The notes beneath the pieces were generated by a model that worked only from the letters and a program-made list of their open reading frames with translations, searched no databases and was not told where the DNA came from. Source: Oscillibacter sp. ER4 (GTDB taxonomy: Bacteria > Bacillota > Clostridia > Oscillospirales > Oscillospiraceae). Taken from it: 64,000 nucleotides of DNA. The stretch lies in contig NZ_JPJG01000029.1 of the NCBI RefSeq assembly GCF_000765235.1, forward strand, positions 1 through 64,000, written 5' to 3'. Shown piece after piece: positions 1 to 7,688 of the stretch. Within the stretch, counting starts at the first letter, position 1, and each line of letters opens with the position of its first letter. Made by a program: the position numbers and the translations under genes.

Positions 1-662
1 TCGTTATTTTGCCCTGCAATCATGTGGGCAACCTCGTCCAGCTCCGCGCTGAGTTCGTCCATGGACATAAACATCCGGCCATCCTCCAGTTCCTCCCGCG
101 GCTCGGTCAGGCCGTGCAGCTCATCGGCTGCCGCTGCCGCTTTCTCCAACAGGACCCTCCGGCTCTCCACATTTTCTACAGCCGCGGCTTCTAAGAAAGC
201 GGCCCAGATCTGGTCCATCATTTCGACGGCATCGTCTCCGCAGTTAAACAGGCAGTCTCCCATGCCGCACATATCGGTGGTCGTTCTGGCCAGTTCCAAC
301 AGCTTCGTGCGGGTTTCCTGTTCATCGGTTTCCGCAACGATGTGGAAAAACTCCAGTGTCATGTCTATCTGCGCATCGATATCAACGGTTCGGACAAGTT
401 GTGAAGTGGGGATCAGATGCGTAACACATTGGGGCGTACCTGCTGTCTGCTTGAGGTTTTCAATCTCCTGATCGATCCACTCCAGATGCGTTTCAACGCC
501 TTCCCCCGTACCGGCTGTGGTGGCCAGCATAGTCAATCCCTTGCGCATTTCCAGGGCGGGGGGGATCGCATCGTCATCCACTGCTTCGAGAAGTGAGACG
601 GTTTCATGGGCAACGAGGTTGTAGAGATCTGTGATTGTAACCTGCCTTTTTTGTGTTTTCAT
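1..662 (-). CDS. Hypothetical ICE accessory protein (partial, C-terminus outside window)
   Basis: An open frame runs from an ATG at 662 to the window edge, about 220 codons without a stop. The start is supported by AGAAAGGAG about nine bases upstream. The visible part is acidic, mostly helical and without membrane segments; a Cys-bearing stretch (MCGMGDCLFNC) lies near residue 130. I recognise no family. It follows the operon that ends at 811, separated by about 150 bp that carry no clear gene. Being last in a long accessory operon, it is probably one more cargo protein of the conjugative element. Confidence 0.75.
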   Translation of the reverse strand, partial: MKTQKRQVTITDLYNLVAHETVSLLEAVDDDAIPPALEMRKGLTMLATTAGTGEGVETHLEWIDQEIENLKQTAGTPQCVTHLIPTSQLVRTVDIDAQIDMTLEFFHIVAETDEQETRTKLLELARTTTDMCGMGDCLFNCGDDAVEMMDQIWAAFLEAAAVENVESRRVLLEKAAAAADELHGLTEPREELEDGRMFMSMDELSAELDEVAHMIAGQNN

Positions 663-810
663 TGTGTGAACTCCTTTCTGTTTTGTGACGGGTTGATGGT
701 TTGCAGCAAACACATTGCCACATTTTTTATACGAAATCCATTCATCAGCACCGACAAAAAGCTGCTTGTCACACTGTGCAGGCTGAATAAAATTCGCTGT
801 AGCTCTCCGC

Positions 811-2253
811 TTACATCTGGATTTCGGGGGTGTCCTCTCTCTGCTCCCGCAGCAGGGCGGCCCTGGTGTCCTCCAGTCCCTGCCCGGTCTGCTGGCGGCA
901 GTAGGCGTCCATCTTCTCCCACAGCTGAACCTGTTCCGCGGGAGTCAGTGGGTAGGAAAACGCAAACTCATGCCCGTCAGCGCAGACGAGGTACACGGCC
1001 AGCGCGCTGTCCAGCCGTCCGGTTTTCCAGTCAAAGCTGGCGTATACATTCAGCCAGTCATCGTTGAAGGCGGAAGCAACATTGGTGCCAAATACCGCGT
1101 CAGGATCAAAATTTATGGGGATATAAAAGTTCAGCTTCCCATCGCACTCTGAGATCTCATCTGCAAATGATACCGCATCTGCCGGCAGTCTTTTAGTGCC
1201 CGCTGTGAGTTCAGGAGGGCTTTCACGCTCCAGATCCAACCGAGCATAGTAGTCGTTCAGCGTTTTTCCGGTTCTGCAGAGGCAGTCCACCTCCATCTGT
1301 TTCCACAAAAGGGCCCGTTCTTCTTTCCCGAGGGGATAGGAAAAAGACTGCCGCACAGCCCCATCCCGATTGTACAGAGTGAGGGAGAGGCTGTGATCGA
1401 TTTCCTGCCGCGCCACGTCATAATTACAGAGGATATCCAGCCAGCTCCCCTCGCTGGGGTGATCCAAGGCTGCTCCAAGAACCTCCCGCTGGGCCTCCGC
1501 ACTGACGAAGTCAAACTGAAAATTCAGGCAATGCCCTGACAGAATAATTTCCTCCGGGAAGGTGAGATCACCCTCCCGCAGAGGGCGGATTCCTCTGATT
1601 TCAACAGGATCAAAGGTCTGGAGTTCAATGTCCCGCCCATATAGATAGTCTATAAACTTGCGCCATTGCTCGTTTCTCTGGCTGCTGCGGCTTCGGGTGG
1701 ACTGGTAGGCGGCCGTAGATACATCCTTGATTTTGAAGGTCTGCCAACCGTCCGCGAGATTCAGCGCGGAACACCAGCCGGCATCCAGATCAATTTCAAA
1801 CGCGCCGGCAACCTTGCCGGTATTTTCGAGGCGCAGAGCGGCTAATTCCTCAAACCGCACCCGTGTAATGGGCTGAGAATTATAAAAGTGGTGGGAAAAA
1901 TCGCCCTTCACCGCCGCGGCGCCTCCTTGCAGATAACGGCGCAGCCGTATAGCCACATCCAGAAATTCCTCGCCGTTACACGTCGAGAAGACGCTGTCGT
2001 GGCCATGTTCCCGAATATGAAAGGCCGCGTAGACCCTCTGGTCTTCCGCTTCCCGTGCCGATTCCAGTTCTTCTTTTGTGATGGCTGTTTCAATCTGCGT
2101 CCACTGTTCTAATGGAACAGTTTCGTTGTACAGCGTTATCAGATAGTCCTGCAGATGCTGTTCAATATCGCTGCCCTGGGCCTTCAGCGCCTCCTCCAGC
2201 GCATCCCAGCGCCGCTGATCCAGCCACACCTCGGCGGACATGGAGCCTGTCAT
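811..2253 (-). CDS. ICE accessory protein: N-terminal DUF6103-like unit plus two internal repeats
   Basis: 480 residues. The first ~55 residues match the small protein encoded just upstream (2250-2513): a strand, a helix, then a conserved LY...VP segment, so this is a fusion of a DUF6103-like unit to a longer body. The C-terminal half contains two diverged copies (about residues 235-345 and 375-470) sharing a W-L-[DN] start, FSYPL, LW-KM and a CRxTG motif. The start ATG overlaps the stop of the upstream gene as ATGA, with GGAAAGGAGG before it. No enzyme motif is seen. The tail ends PEIQM, one of the Met-ending tails common in this element. Function unknown. Confidence 0.85.
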   Translation of the reverse strand: MTGSMSAEVWLDQRRWDALEEALKAQGSDIEQHLQDYLITLYNETVPLEQWTQIETAITKEELESAREAEDQRVYAAFHIREHGHDSVFSTCNGEEFLDVAIRLRRYLQGGAAAVKGDFSHHFYNSQPITRVRFEELAALRLENTGKVAGAFEIDLDAGWCSALNLADGWQTFKIKDVSTAAYQSTRSRSSQRNEQWRKFIDYLYGRDIELQTFDPVEIRGIRPLREGDLTFPEEIILSGHCLNFQFDFVSAEAQREVLGAALDHPSEGSWLDILCNYDVARQEIDHSLSLTLYNRDGAVRQSFSYPLGKEERALLWKQMEVDCLCRTGKTLNDYYARLDLERESPPELTAGTKRLPADAVSFADEISECDGKLNFYIPINFDPDAVFGTNVASAFNDDWLNVYASFDWKTGRLDSALAVYLVCADGHEFAFSYPLTPAEQVQLWEKMDAYCRQQTGQGLEDTRAALLREQREDTPEIQM

Positions 2254-2513
2254 TCCCTGGCCTCCTTTCCAGTGCCGGGCGCATCCGGCGCCGCGCTCCG
2301 TGAGGCGCGGGGAGGCCGCTGGCGTGTCTGCTCGTCCGGTTCCGCCATGCTCTCGATGTACTCTCTGGTCTGGGACGGTACATATCTCTTATAGAGTTTC
2401 TCCATGAACTCATCCAGATCCGATTCCAAAGAGGTGCCGGTTTTTCCCGCGTAGAACTGGATGGCTTTGAGTTTCTCCTGATCAAATGAAATGGCAACCG
2501 TGGCTTTCTTCAT
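2250..2513 (-). CDS. DUF6103 family small protein
   Basis: 87 residues, beginning MKKATVAISFDQEKL, which I recognise as the DUF6103 type of short protein found in clostridial conjugative elements. The ATG at 2513 is preceded by GGAGGGG at a good distance; an in-frame extension upstream has no ribosome site and overlaps the previous gene. The fold looks like one strand and two or three helices, reminiscent of small DNA-binding proteins, followed by a disordered Pro/Arg/Ala-rich tail. It is translationally coupled to the next gene, whose N-terminus is a paralogous copy. Function unknown. Confidence 0.8.
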   Translation of the reverse strand: MKKATVAISFDQEKLKAIQFYAGKTGTSLESDLDEFMEKLYKRYVPSQTREYIESMAEPDEQTRQRPPRASRSAAPDAPGTGKEARE

Positions 2514-2526
2514 CGTGACCCCTCCA

Positions 2527-3999
2527 TTACATAAAAATCCCCAGGACATTTTCAGCCCTGGAGTAATTGGCGATTGCTTCATCATATCGTACCAGCATTT
2601 GGGACTCAACGCCGTCCAGTACTAATTCCACACCATAAGGGCCGGGGCGAATGGCGGTAACTTTGGCGTCCAGCAGGGCTGAGAATTCTTCTTTTCCTTG
2701 GGCAGTCAGCCGGGGGAGGTCCGCCGCGGGCACCCACCCCACATCCTCTGCGGTATGGACCAGATAGACATCGTGGTCCGGCAGGCCGAGGGTGAGCAGG
2801 TCCCGCAGATGGATGGCGGGGTCCTCCGCCAATGCCTGGAGCTGCTGCTCTTTTACCGCCTCCGGTGGAAAGTACACTCTGGTTTCTCTGCCGTCCACGC
2901 AGGAATAATCTACCTTTGTCCACTCACCGCCATGAGCAACCTGCAGCTCCCCGAGATGGCTGTATCTCCAGTTCCGATTATTTTTCTTGCACCACTGGAC
3001 TACATGGTCGCTGACGCTTCCGGACTTCCAGTCGAAGGTGAAGAGGGTTTCGCCTCTTTGCCGGAGCAGTTCCGTCCACTGCACCCGGTCCGTAAAACCC
3101 ATGCTGTGGGCAACAAACGCCTCACACATCCGAATAGCCCAGTCGGACGGCTCCGCCTGACGCTCATGCTTTTTTCTGAACTCCTCTAACTGCCAGAGCA
3201 GATCCAACGAATCTTGTTTGATTTTGATGTTCTTTCCCTCCTCTTTCGTGTCAGCCTCCGATTGCTTAGCCAGCAGCGGATTGGTTCCGAAGGCTTCCGT
3301 CAGGCTCTCATAGATGCTCTCCGTATCCCATTCTCCAGCGGAGGACAGCCGTCCGGCGATCTCCCGCAGGGTCGTTTCCTGGGCGAGTATCTCATCGCGG
3401 GAGATAAACCAGGGCCAGATTTCCGAGGTTTCCTGTTCAAAGCGAATGTAGTCCACGATGTCCTGGTATGCGTCGCCGCAGTCCGGCTCATAGTGGTGGG
3501 CGAGATCAAAGCCCATGGCTTCGATCTCCTGATTGGTCAGTCTCAACTCATCGTGAAGCATTCTGTAGAGTTCCTCACTTCCGTCATGCTCCGCGAGGAA
3601 AGCTATGAGCCTATTCTGAATTCTGTTGGCGCCTGCCGTTGGAAAATGGTTTGCCAGGGCGTCCAGGCTCTCCCGCAGGCTGCCGGCCCGGTGGTCATAC
3701 TCCACCCGTATCCGCCCATTGTCCAGGTCAATGACCACCCTCTGCTCCGCGGCCCCGCCATGACCAAGGTCATGGATCAGGGCATCTGCTTCATCCGCAA
3801 ACGCCCGCCTGAGCGGAGCGCCGCGCTCCGCGGCGGCAGTGGAAAGTGCCTCCGCAAAGCCGCTGTTCCCAGCTTTCGCGATAGCAGAGGCCCGCGCCAA
3901 CAAGGGGTGCAGTTCCGCAAGCCCATCCCCATTTTCATTTACAAAGGCAGTATGACGCCCCTGTTCCACTATCTGATACAGCATAGACATGGTGTCCAT
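2527..3999 (-). CDS. Large ICE accessory protein, function unknown
   Basis: 490 residues, soluble, no signal peptide or membrane segment. Around residues 145-170 there is a module of the form LHxELxLTNxEIxAMGFDL followed by acidic residues and Tyr; the next gene upstream carries a related module near its C-terminus, so both belong to the same mosaic cargo set. The C-terminal third (from about residue 370) looks like a separate alpha/beta domain. The start ATG follows AAGGAGGAA. The protein ends LGIFM. I do not recognise a named family and assign no function. Confidence 0.8.
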   Translation of the reverse strand: MDTMSMLYQIVEQGRHTAFVNENGDGLAELHPLLARASAIAKAGNSGFAEALSTAAAERGAPLRRAFADEADALIHDLGHGGAAEQRVVIDLDNGRIRVEYDHRAGSLRESLDALANHFPTAGANRIQNRLIAFLAEHDGSEELYRMLHDELRLTNQEIEAMGFDLAHHYEPDCGDAYQDIVDYIRFEQETSEIWPWFISRDEILAQETTLREIAGRLSSAGEWDTESIYESLTEAFGTNPLLAKQSEADTKEEGKNIKIKQDSLDLLWQLEEFRKKHERQAEPSDWAIRMCEAFVAHSMGFTDRVQWTELLRQRGETLFTFDWKSGSVSDHVVQWCKKNNRNWRYSHLGELQVAHGGEWTKVDYSCVDGRETRVYFPPEAVKEQQLQALAEDPAIHLRDLLTLGLPDHDVYLVHTAEDVGWVPAADLPRLTAQGKEEFSALLDAKVTAIRPGPYGVELVLDGVESQMLVRYDEAIANYSRAENVLGIFM

Positions 4000-4011
4000 T
4001 TCCTCCTTCGC

Positions 4012-4758
4012 TCACTGCATCGTTATGCCGCCTATCTGTTCCACCGGCTCATCCTCATATTCATCGTATAGGCAAAAGCCAAGGGCCCCAATCTCATCGT
4101 TGCGAATTTCCAGCGTGTTGTGAAGGATATCATAGAGGCTGCTGCCGTCAAAGTATTCCGCCATATAGTTGAGGATGGCCGACATGATTTTTTCTTTCCG
4201 GTCTGCTGAGAGGGAGGGCTGGCGATCCTCTGGCGAAAACTTTTTACAGTAGTCGAGGTAATAGCAGACGTCAAAACACTCGTCTGTCAAAGTGACCTCC
4301 GCCGTCTCCGGCCGCTGCTCCAGCTTCTGAAGGAGCAGAGCGTCGAAACCATTTCCATCCTCTATCACCAGTCCCATTTGCTCATAGAGTTCACTGAAAT
4401 AGTAACACCAGCTGCCCTCGTTGGTGCTTTCTGTGCCTTCCTGGATGATCCTTTCCACCGCCTGCTCCAAGATGGAATCGACCATACCCCGCATATTGGG
4501 CAGATAGGCGAAGTGTTCTCCTGCGTCATAGGCAAAGACACCGTCCCCGCAGCCCTCTCCCAAAATGAGGACGCCCCGGTAGATCCGCTTGCCGTCCTCC
4601 TCATAACAGGATGGCTGTATGCCCCGGCATTTTTCTTTCCACGGCCAATTCAGAAAGGCTTGAAAATCGTTGGCCGGCAGGGTGATCAGCCGAACCGCCT
4701 CGCACTCGGAGACGCGGAGCCGGCCGGCCTTGGCCAGCAATTGAAGTTTCAGACGCAA
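4012..4758 (-). CDS. ICE accessory protein with DUF3849-like C-terminal module
   Basis: About 248 residues. The reading frame opens at a TTG (4767) that overlaps the previous stop as TTGA, but GGAGG lies directly against it; a second TTG at 4758 has GGAGG nine bases upstream and is chosen. The body is acidic and soluble. The last 30 residues contain the LYDILHNTLEIRNDEIGALGF module shared with the following gene, then an acidic linker and the tail IGGITMQ, one of the clearest Met tails in the element. Function unknown; position directly after the M23 hydrolase suggests only shared transcription. Confidence 0.75.
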   Translation of the reverse strand: MRLKLQLLAKAGRLRVSECEAVRLITLPANDFQAFLNWPWKEKCRGIQPSCYEEDGKRIYRGVLILGEGCGDGVFAYDAGEHFAYLPNMRGMVDSILEQAVERIIQEGTESTNEGSWCYYFSELYEQMGLVIEDGNGFDALLLQKLEQRPETAEVTLTDECFDVCYYLDYCKKFSPEDRQPSLSADRKEKIMSAILNYMAEYFDGSSLYDILHNTLEIRNDEIGALGFCLYDEYEDEPVEQIGGITMQ

Positions 4759-4763
4759 AAATA

Positions 4764-5849
4764 TCAACCTCCAGTCGTGGGCAGATAAAAACGGGGATTG
4801 GTGCGCTCTCCATTGACCCGGACCTCAAAATGCAGGTGCGGACCAGTAGACCGCCCGGTGGAGCCGGAGAGCGCGATAATGTCACCAGCCTCCACCGTCT
4901 GGCCCACCTGTGCCAGCAGGCGGGAGTTGTGGCCATAGAGGGTGGACAGGCCATTGCCGTGGTCGATCATCACATAGTAGCCATAGCCGCCCGCGTTATA
5001 CTGCGAGACTGTCACCGTTCCGGGCAGCGCGGCGCGGACTGGGGTGCCGGTGGGGACCGCCAGATCCATCCCGGTGTGGCCCCGCGTCTCGCCGGTGAAG
5101 GGGTCGCTGCGATACCCAAATTCCGAGGTGACCACGGACTCCCAGCCTGCCCCGATGGGGGAACAGAAACCATCCGCTCCAATGAATGGGACATCCGCCC
5201 CTGGGAACCAGCCGCCGCTTTCCCCGCTGGGGCTGCCATAGAGGATGAGGCTATAGATGCTGTCAGCGTTGCTCTGGTGGTCCGTGGTAACCTCAATGCC
5301 CATGCCCTGGCTGATCCGTTCGTAAATTTCCGCCAGGTCTTCCACAGGGGTGGCCACTGTGTAGGTCTCTGTGGCCTCTGTTACGTTGCCATCTTCGTCG
5401 GTGATTATGACAGTCCTGGTCCGCTCCTCATAGTCCACAAAGCAGTCCGCAAATGTGCGGATGCCATCCGCCCCCGGCTGCTCCGCGGCGAAATACAGAG
5501 CATAAAAAATGGCCTTGACGCGGGTATCGTCAAGGCTTTTTCCGTCTTCACACTGGCTGTTTATCACCGCAATCACATCGTCTATTCGGGCAAAGCTGTT
5601 CCGCATCTCCTCAATATAACCTCGGTATTCCGGCGTAGCGCTGGCGGAAATAGAGCCGCCGTGGAAACACAGCTCCACGGCGGACACATTGTGCTGTGAG
5701 GTCCCGGAGAGAATGGCGCAGAGCAGGACCACCAGCACGATCAGCGGAGAGAGAATGGCCACGATGACCCAGCCCACCTTTTTGCGGGCCTCCTCATTGG
5801 AAAGGACCGCTATCGCCGCTTTGATTGCGGCCGCCGCGCCGACGCTCAT
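4764..5849 (-). CDS. Membrane-anchored M23 peptidoglycan endopeptidase of the conjugation apparatus
   Basis: 361 residues. A single membrane segment lies at about residues 26-48, so the enzyme domain faces the wall. The C-terminal ~130 residues are an M23 (LytM-type) zinc peptidase: GHTGMDLAVPTG supplies the first His and Asp, GPHLHFEV the HxH motif, and the YGHN and GSTGRSTGP segments are typical. In Gram-positive type IV systems such enzymes (VirB1-like role) open peptidoglycan for channel assembly. It lacks an N-terminal NlpC/P60 or SLT domain. It overlaps both neighbours by four bases. The end reads LPTTGG, but there is no hydrophobic tail, so this is not a sortase signal. Confidence 0.93.
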   Translation of the reverse strand: MSVGAAAAIKAAIAVLSNEEARKKVGWVIVAILSPLIVLVVLLCAILSGTSQHNVSAVELCFHGGSISASATPEYRGYIEEMRNSFARIDDVIAVINSQCEDGKSLDDTRVKAIFYALYFAAEQPGADGIRTFADCFVDYEERTRTVIITDEDGNVTEATETYTVATPVEDLAEIYERISQGMGIEVTTDHQSNADSIYSLILYGSPSGESGGWFPGADVPFIGADGFCSPIGAGWESVVTSEFGYRSDPFTGETRGHTGMDLAVPTGTPVRAALPGTVTVSQYNAGGYGYYVMIDHGNGLSTLYGHNSRLLAQVGQTVEAGDIIALSGSTGRSTGPHLHFEVRVNGERTNPRFYLPTTGG

Positions 5850-7240
5850 AAGCTCATACCGCCCATGGGCGAATCCTCCGGCCGGGGGCTGTTTCGCGGT
5901 TCAGACCAATATGCGGCCAGCTCCTCCATGGTTTCCGCGTATCCCTCGCCTTTGGGCCGATACTCTGCCCACGCTTTGTACTTCTCCAGATCCATCCCAT
6001 GGTCCAGCAGGAGCTTGGCGGTGCCGGGAGCCTGATTGCTGACGCAGGCATAAAGAGCGGCGTAGTTGTCCGGCTCCACTGGCATTCCGCGCTCCAGCAA
6101 GTGTTCCGCCATCCACTCCTGGCGCTGGCCCGTGAGGGCGCGCAGGATGCCGGCCGCCTCATCGCCCGGCTGGGCGCCCTTGTCCACCAGATCCACCGCC
6201 GTCTGGAAGTCCAGCTTCTCTGCGGCCCAGCGAAGAAGCTTCGGGGGGGCGGCGGCGATCTGCTCCGGTGTGCATTGGGTAATCAGGTCTTTGGCGATGC
6301 TCCGATGACCATCCGTGTAAGCGTACAAAATCACCTCGCCTGGGAGAGAAGGCGCTTGCTCCGCGAGGAGGTTTTTCGCCTCCTTTACCAGTGTCTGCAC
6401 CCTCTGGCTGTCTCCTGTTTCCACTGCCCGCTTGCAGGCGGTGAGGTATGCATCCGGCGAAAATCGGTCTGCCGCCGCGAGAAGCATCAGGGTCATATTC
6501 CCTCCCACAACTCCGGGCCGTCCCGCCACCTCGATCAGCAGATCGTCAGCCCGGTCCGGTACTCTGGGATAGAGGTTTTGGAAAGCGTCAAATTCTCCGT
6601 CCCGAATGGCCAGTACTGTTTTATCATAGTCGCTCATGTGCAGGGGCCGCTGGCCCACCTCATCCATATAGGCGGTGATGCTCCCGGTCATCCGCCGCAG
6701 GAGCTGTTCCGTCTGGGACATGGCCTGCTCCTGCCGCTCCCGCTGCTCCACCAGCGCGTTGATGATGGTGCGCTGTTCCGCGGGGCTCAAGTGGACAATC
6801 ATGTCCTCCGGCTCTGCCTGTTCCCCCAGACGGAGGTACCGGGCGTAGGTTCCGTGGTCTCCGTGGAACGCCTTGGTGATGGCGGAGGAGATGAGGAACA
6901 TCCGGTCCAGATCCGCGCCGCTTTCACCCAGCGTCTTGCCGGTAATAAAACTCTTGGTGACCGGCCGGTCGCTTTCATACCACTTCAGATACACATCCAG
7001 ATAGGCGCCCTCACTGCTGCCGTAGTCGGTAGTACAGAAGATATCCGCGCCTTTGGGGATCTCCCGGCCGTTCTCCCATTCCCGATCCATGAGGAAATAT
7101 TCGTCCGGCAGGCAGCCCATGCCCTCCAGACGGTGCTTCAGTTCCTCAAAGACCTCTTGTGCGGTACGCTGGCCGGCATACTGCGTCTGCCGGGGATCTC
7201 CCGGCAGCGGCTCCCGGCGGGATAGCTCAATTGTTTTCAT
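5846..7240 (-). CDS. ICE accessory protein with ankyrin-like C-terminal repeats
   Basis: 464 residues. Two in-frame ATGs lie close together; the one at 7240 has AGGAGG eight bases upstream and is chosen over 7246. The N-terminal third is an alpha/beta region with FLMDREWENGREIPKGADIF, the middle is helical, and the last ~150 residues contain helix-turn-helix repeats of ankyrin character (NYAALYACVSNQ, AKLLLDHGMDLEKYKAW). This suggests protein-protein binding. The tail PMGGMSL carries the Met motif, and the M23 gene starts inside it (ATGA). First gene of the leftmost minus-strand operon; a promoter probably lies in 7241-7389 but none is convincing. Confidence 0.8.
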   Translation of the reverse strand: MKTIELSRREPLPGDPRQTQYAGQRTAQEVFEELKHRLEGMGCLPDEYFLMDREWENGREIPKGADIFCTTDYGSSEGAYLDVYLKWYESDRPVTKSFITGKTLGESGADLDRMFLISSAITKAFHGDHGTYARYLRLGEQAEPEDMIVHLSPAEQRTIINALVEQRERQEQAMSQTEQLLRRMTGSITAYMDEVGQRPLHMSDYDKTVLAIRDGEFDAFQNLYPRVPDRADDLLIEVAGRPGVVGGNMTLMLLAAADRFSPDAYLTACKRAVETGDSQRVQTLVKEAKNLLAEQAPSLPGEVILYAYTDGHRSIAKDLITQCTPEQIAAAPPKLLRWAAEKLDFQTAVDLVDKGAQPGDEAAGILRALTGQRQEWMAEHLLERGMPVEPDNYAALYACVSNQAPGTAKLLLDHGMDLEKYKAWAEYRPKGEGYAETMEELAAYWSEPRNSPRPEDSPMGGMSL

Positions 7241-7329
7241 TTTCATGACCTCCTTCGGTTTTGTAGGCTCATTTCATATCGTTGTGTGGCCAATCAAGGC
7301 CGAAAAGTCGGCGATATGACAAAATTCGG

Positions 7330-7358
7330 TTGACAAGGTTCAGCTTGTATTTTATGAT
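7330..7358 (+). promoter_or_regulatory. Strong sigma-A type promoter for the plus-strand small gene
   Basis: TTGACA at 7330-7335 and TATGAT at 7353-7358 are separated by exactly 17 bp, a near-consensus vegetative promoter. It reads into 7390 and points away from the minus-strand operon that starts at 7240, so the two units are divergent. Confidence 0.85.
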
Positions 7359-7389
7359 AATCGCATCAAACAGAAAGGATGTGCCCTGA

Positions 7390-7587
7390 ATGGCCGCTCG
7401 CAGCACTGAAGAACGTATCGCGCTAATCGACGCGAAGATTTCCAAAAAACAGGATGAGATCAAGGCTCTGGAAGCCCAGAAGCAGAAGCTCCTCCACCCG
7501 GTTACCATGAGATCTGTCATGGAGAAAGCGAAAGCCGCTGGCCTATCCGCGGAGGAGATCGCGGAGAAACTGGGGCTTGAAATGTGA
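7390..7587 (+). CDS. Small coiled-coil protein, only plus-strand gene of the element
   Basis: 65 residues, ATG preceded by AGAAAGGATG. Residues 5-36 form a charged heptad-like helix (EERIALIDAKISKKQDEI and on), so a coiled coil is likely; the last ~20 residues (GLSAEEIAEKLGLEM) look like a small helix-turn-helix or a C-terminal helical hook, a layout that resembles H-NS-like or small nucleoid-binding proteins. That resemblance is inference. It has its own near-consensus promoter and terminator and is flanked on both sides by minus-strand operons, which fits an independently expressed regulator. It ends in Met. Confidence 0.85.
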   Translation: MAARSTEERIALIDAKISKKQDEIKALEAQKQKLLHPVTMRSVMEKAKAAGLSAEEIAEKLGLEM

Positions 7588-7601
7588 TGTCATATCCTGT
7601 G

Positions 7602-7643
7602 GAGATAGCCGGCGTATATCATGCGCCGGCCATCTCTTTTTTC
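7602..7643 (+). terminator. Rho-independent terminator of the plus-strand small gene
   Basis: GAGATAGCCGGCG and GCGCCGGCCATCTC form a long stem with one mismatch and an 8-base loop, followed by TTTTTT. It lies 15 bp after the stop codon and faces the end of the VirB4 operon. Confidence 0.85.
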
Positions 7644-7688
7644 ATGTGGGGATAGCGGTTGCTGTCGGCCTGCCGGCCGGGGTCAGTC

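Noticed and set aside
4764-4790. LPTTG at the end of the M23 hydrolase as a sortase signal
   Set aside because: It is followed by a single Gly and the stop; there is no hydrophobic helix or basic tail, and the protein is already anchored at its N-terminus.
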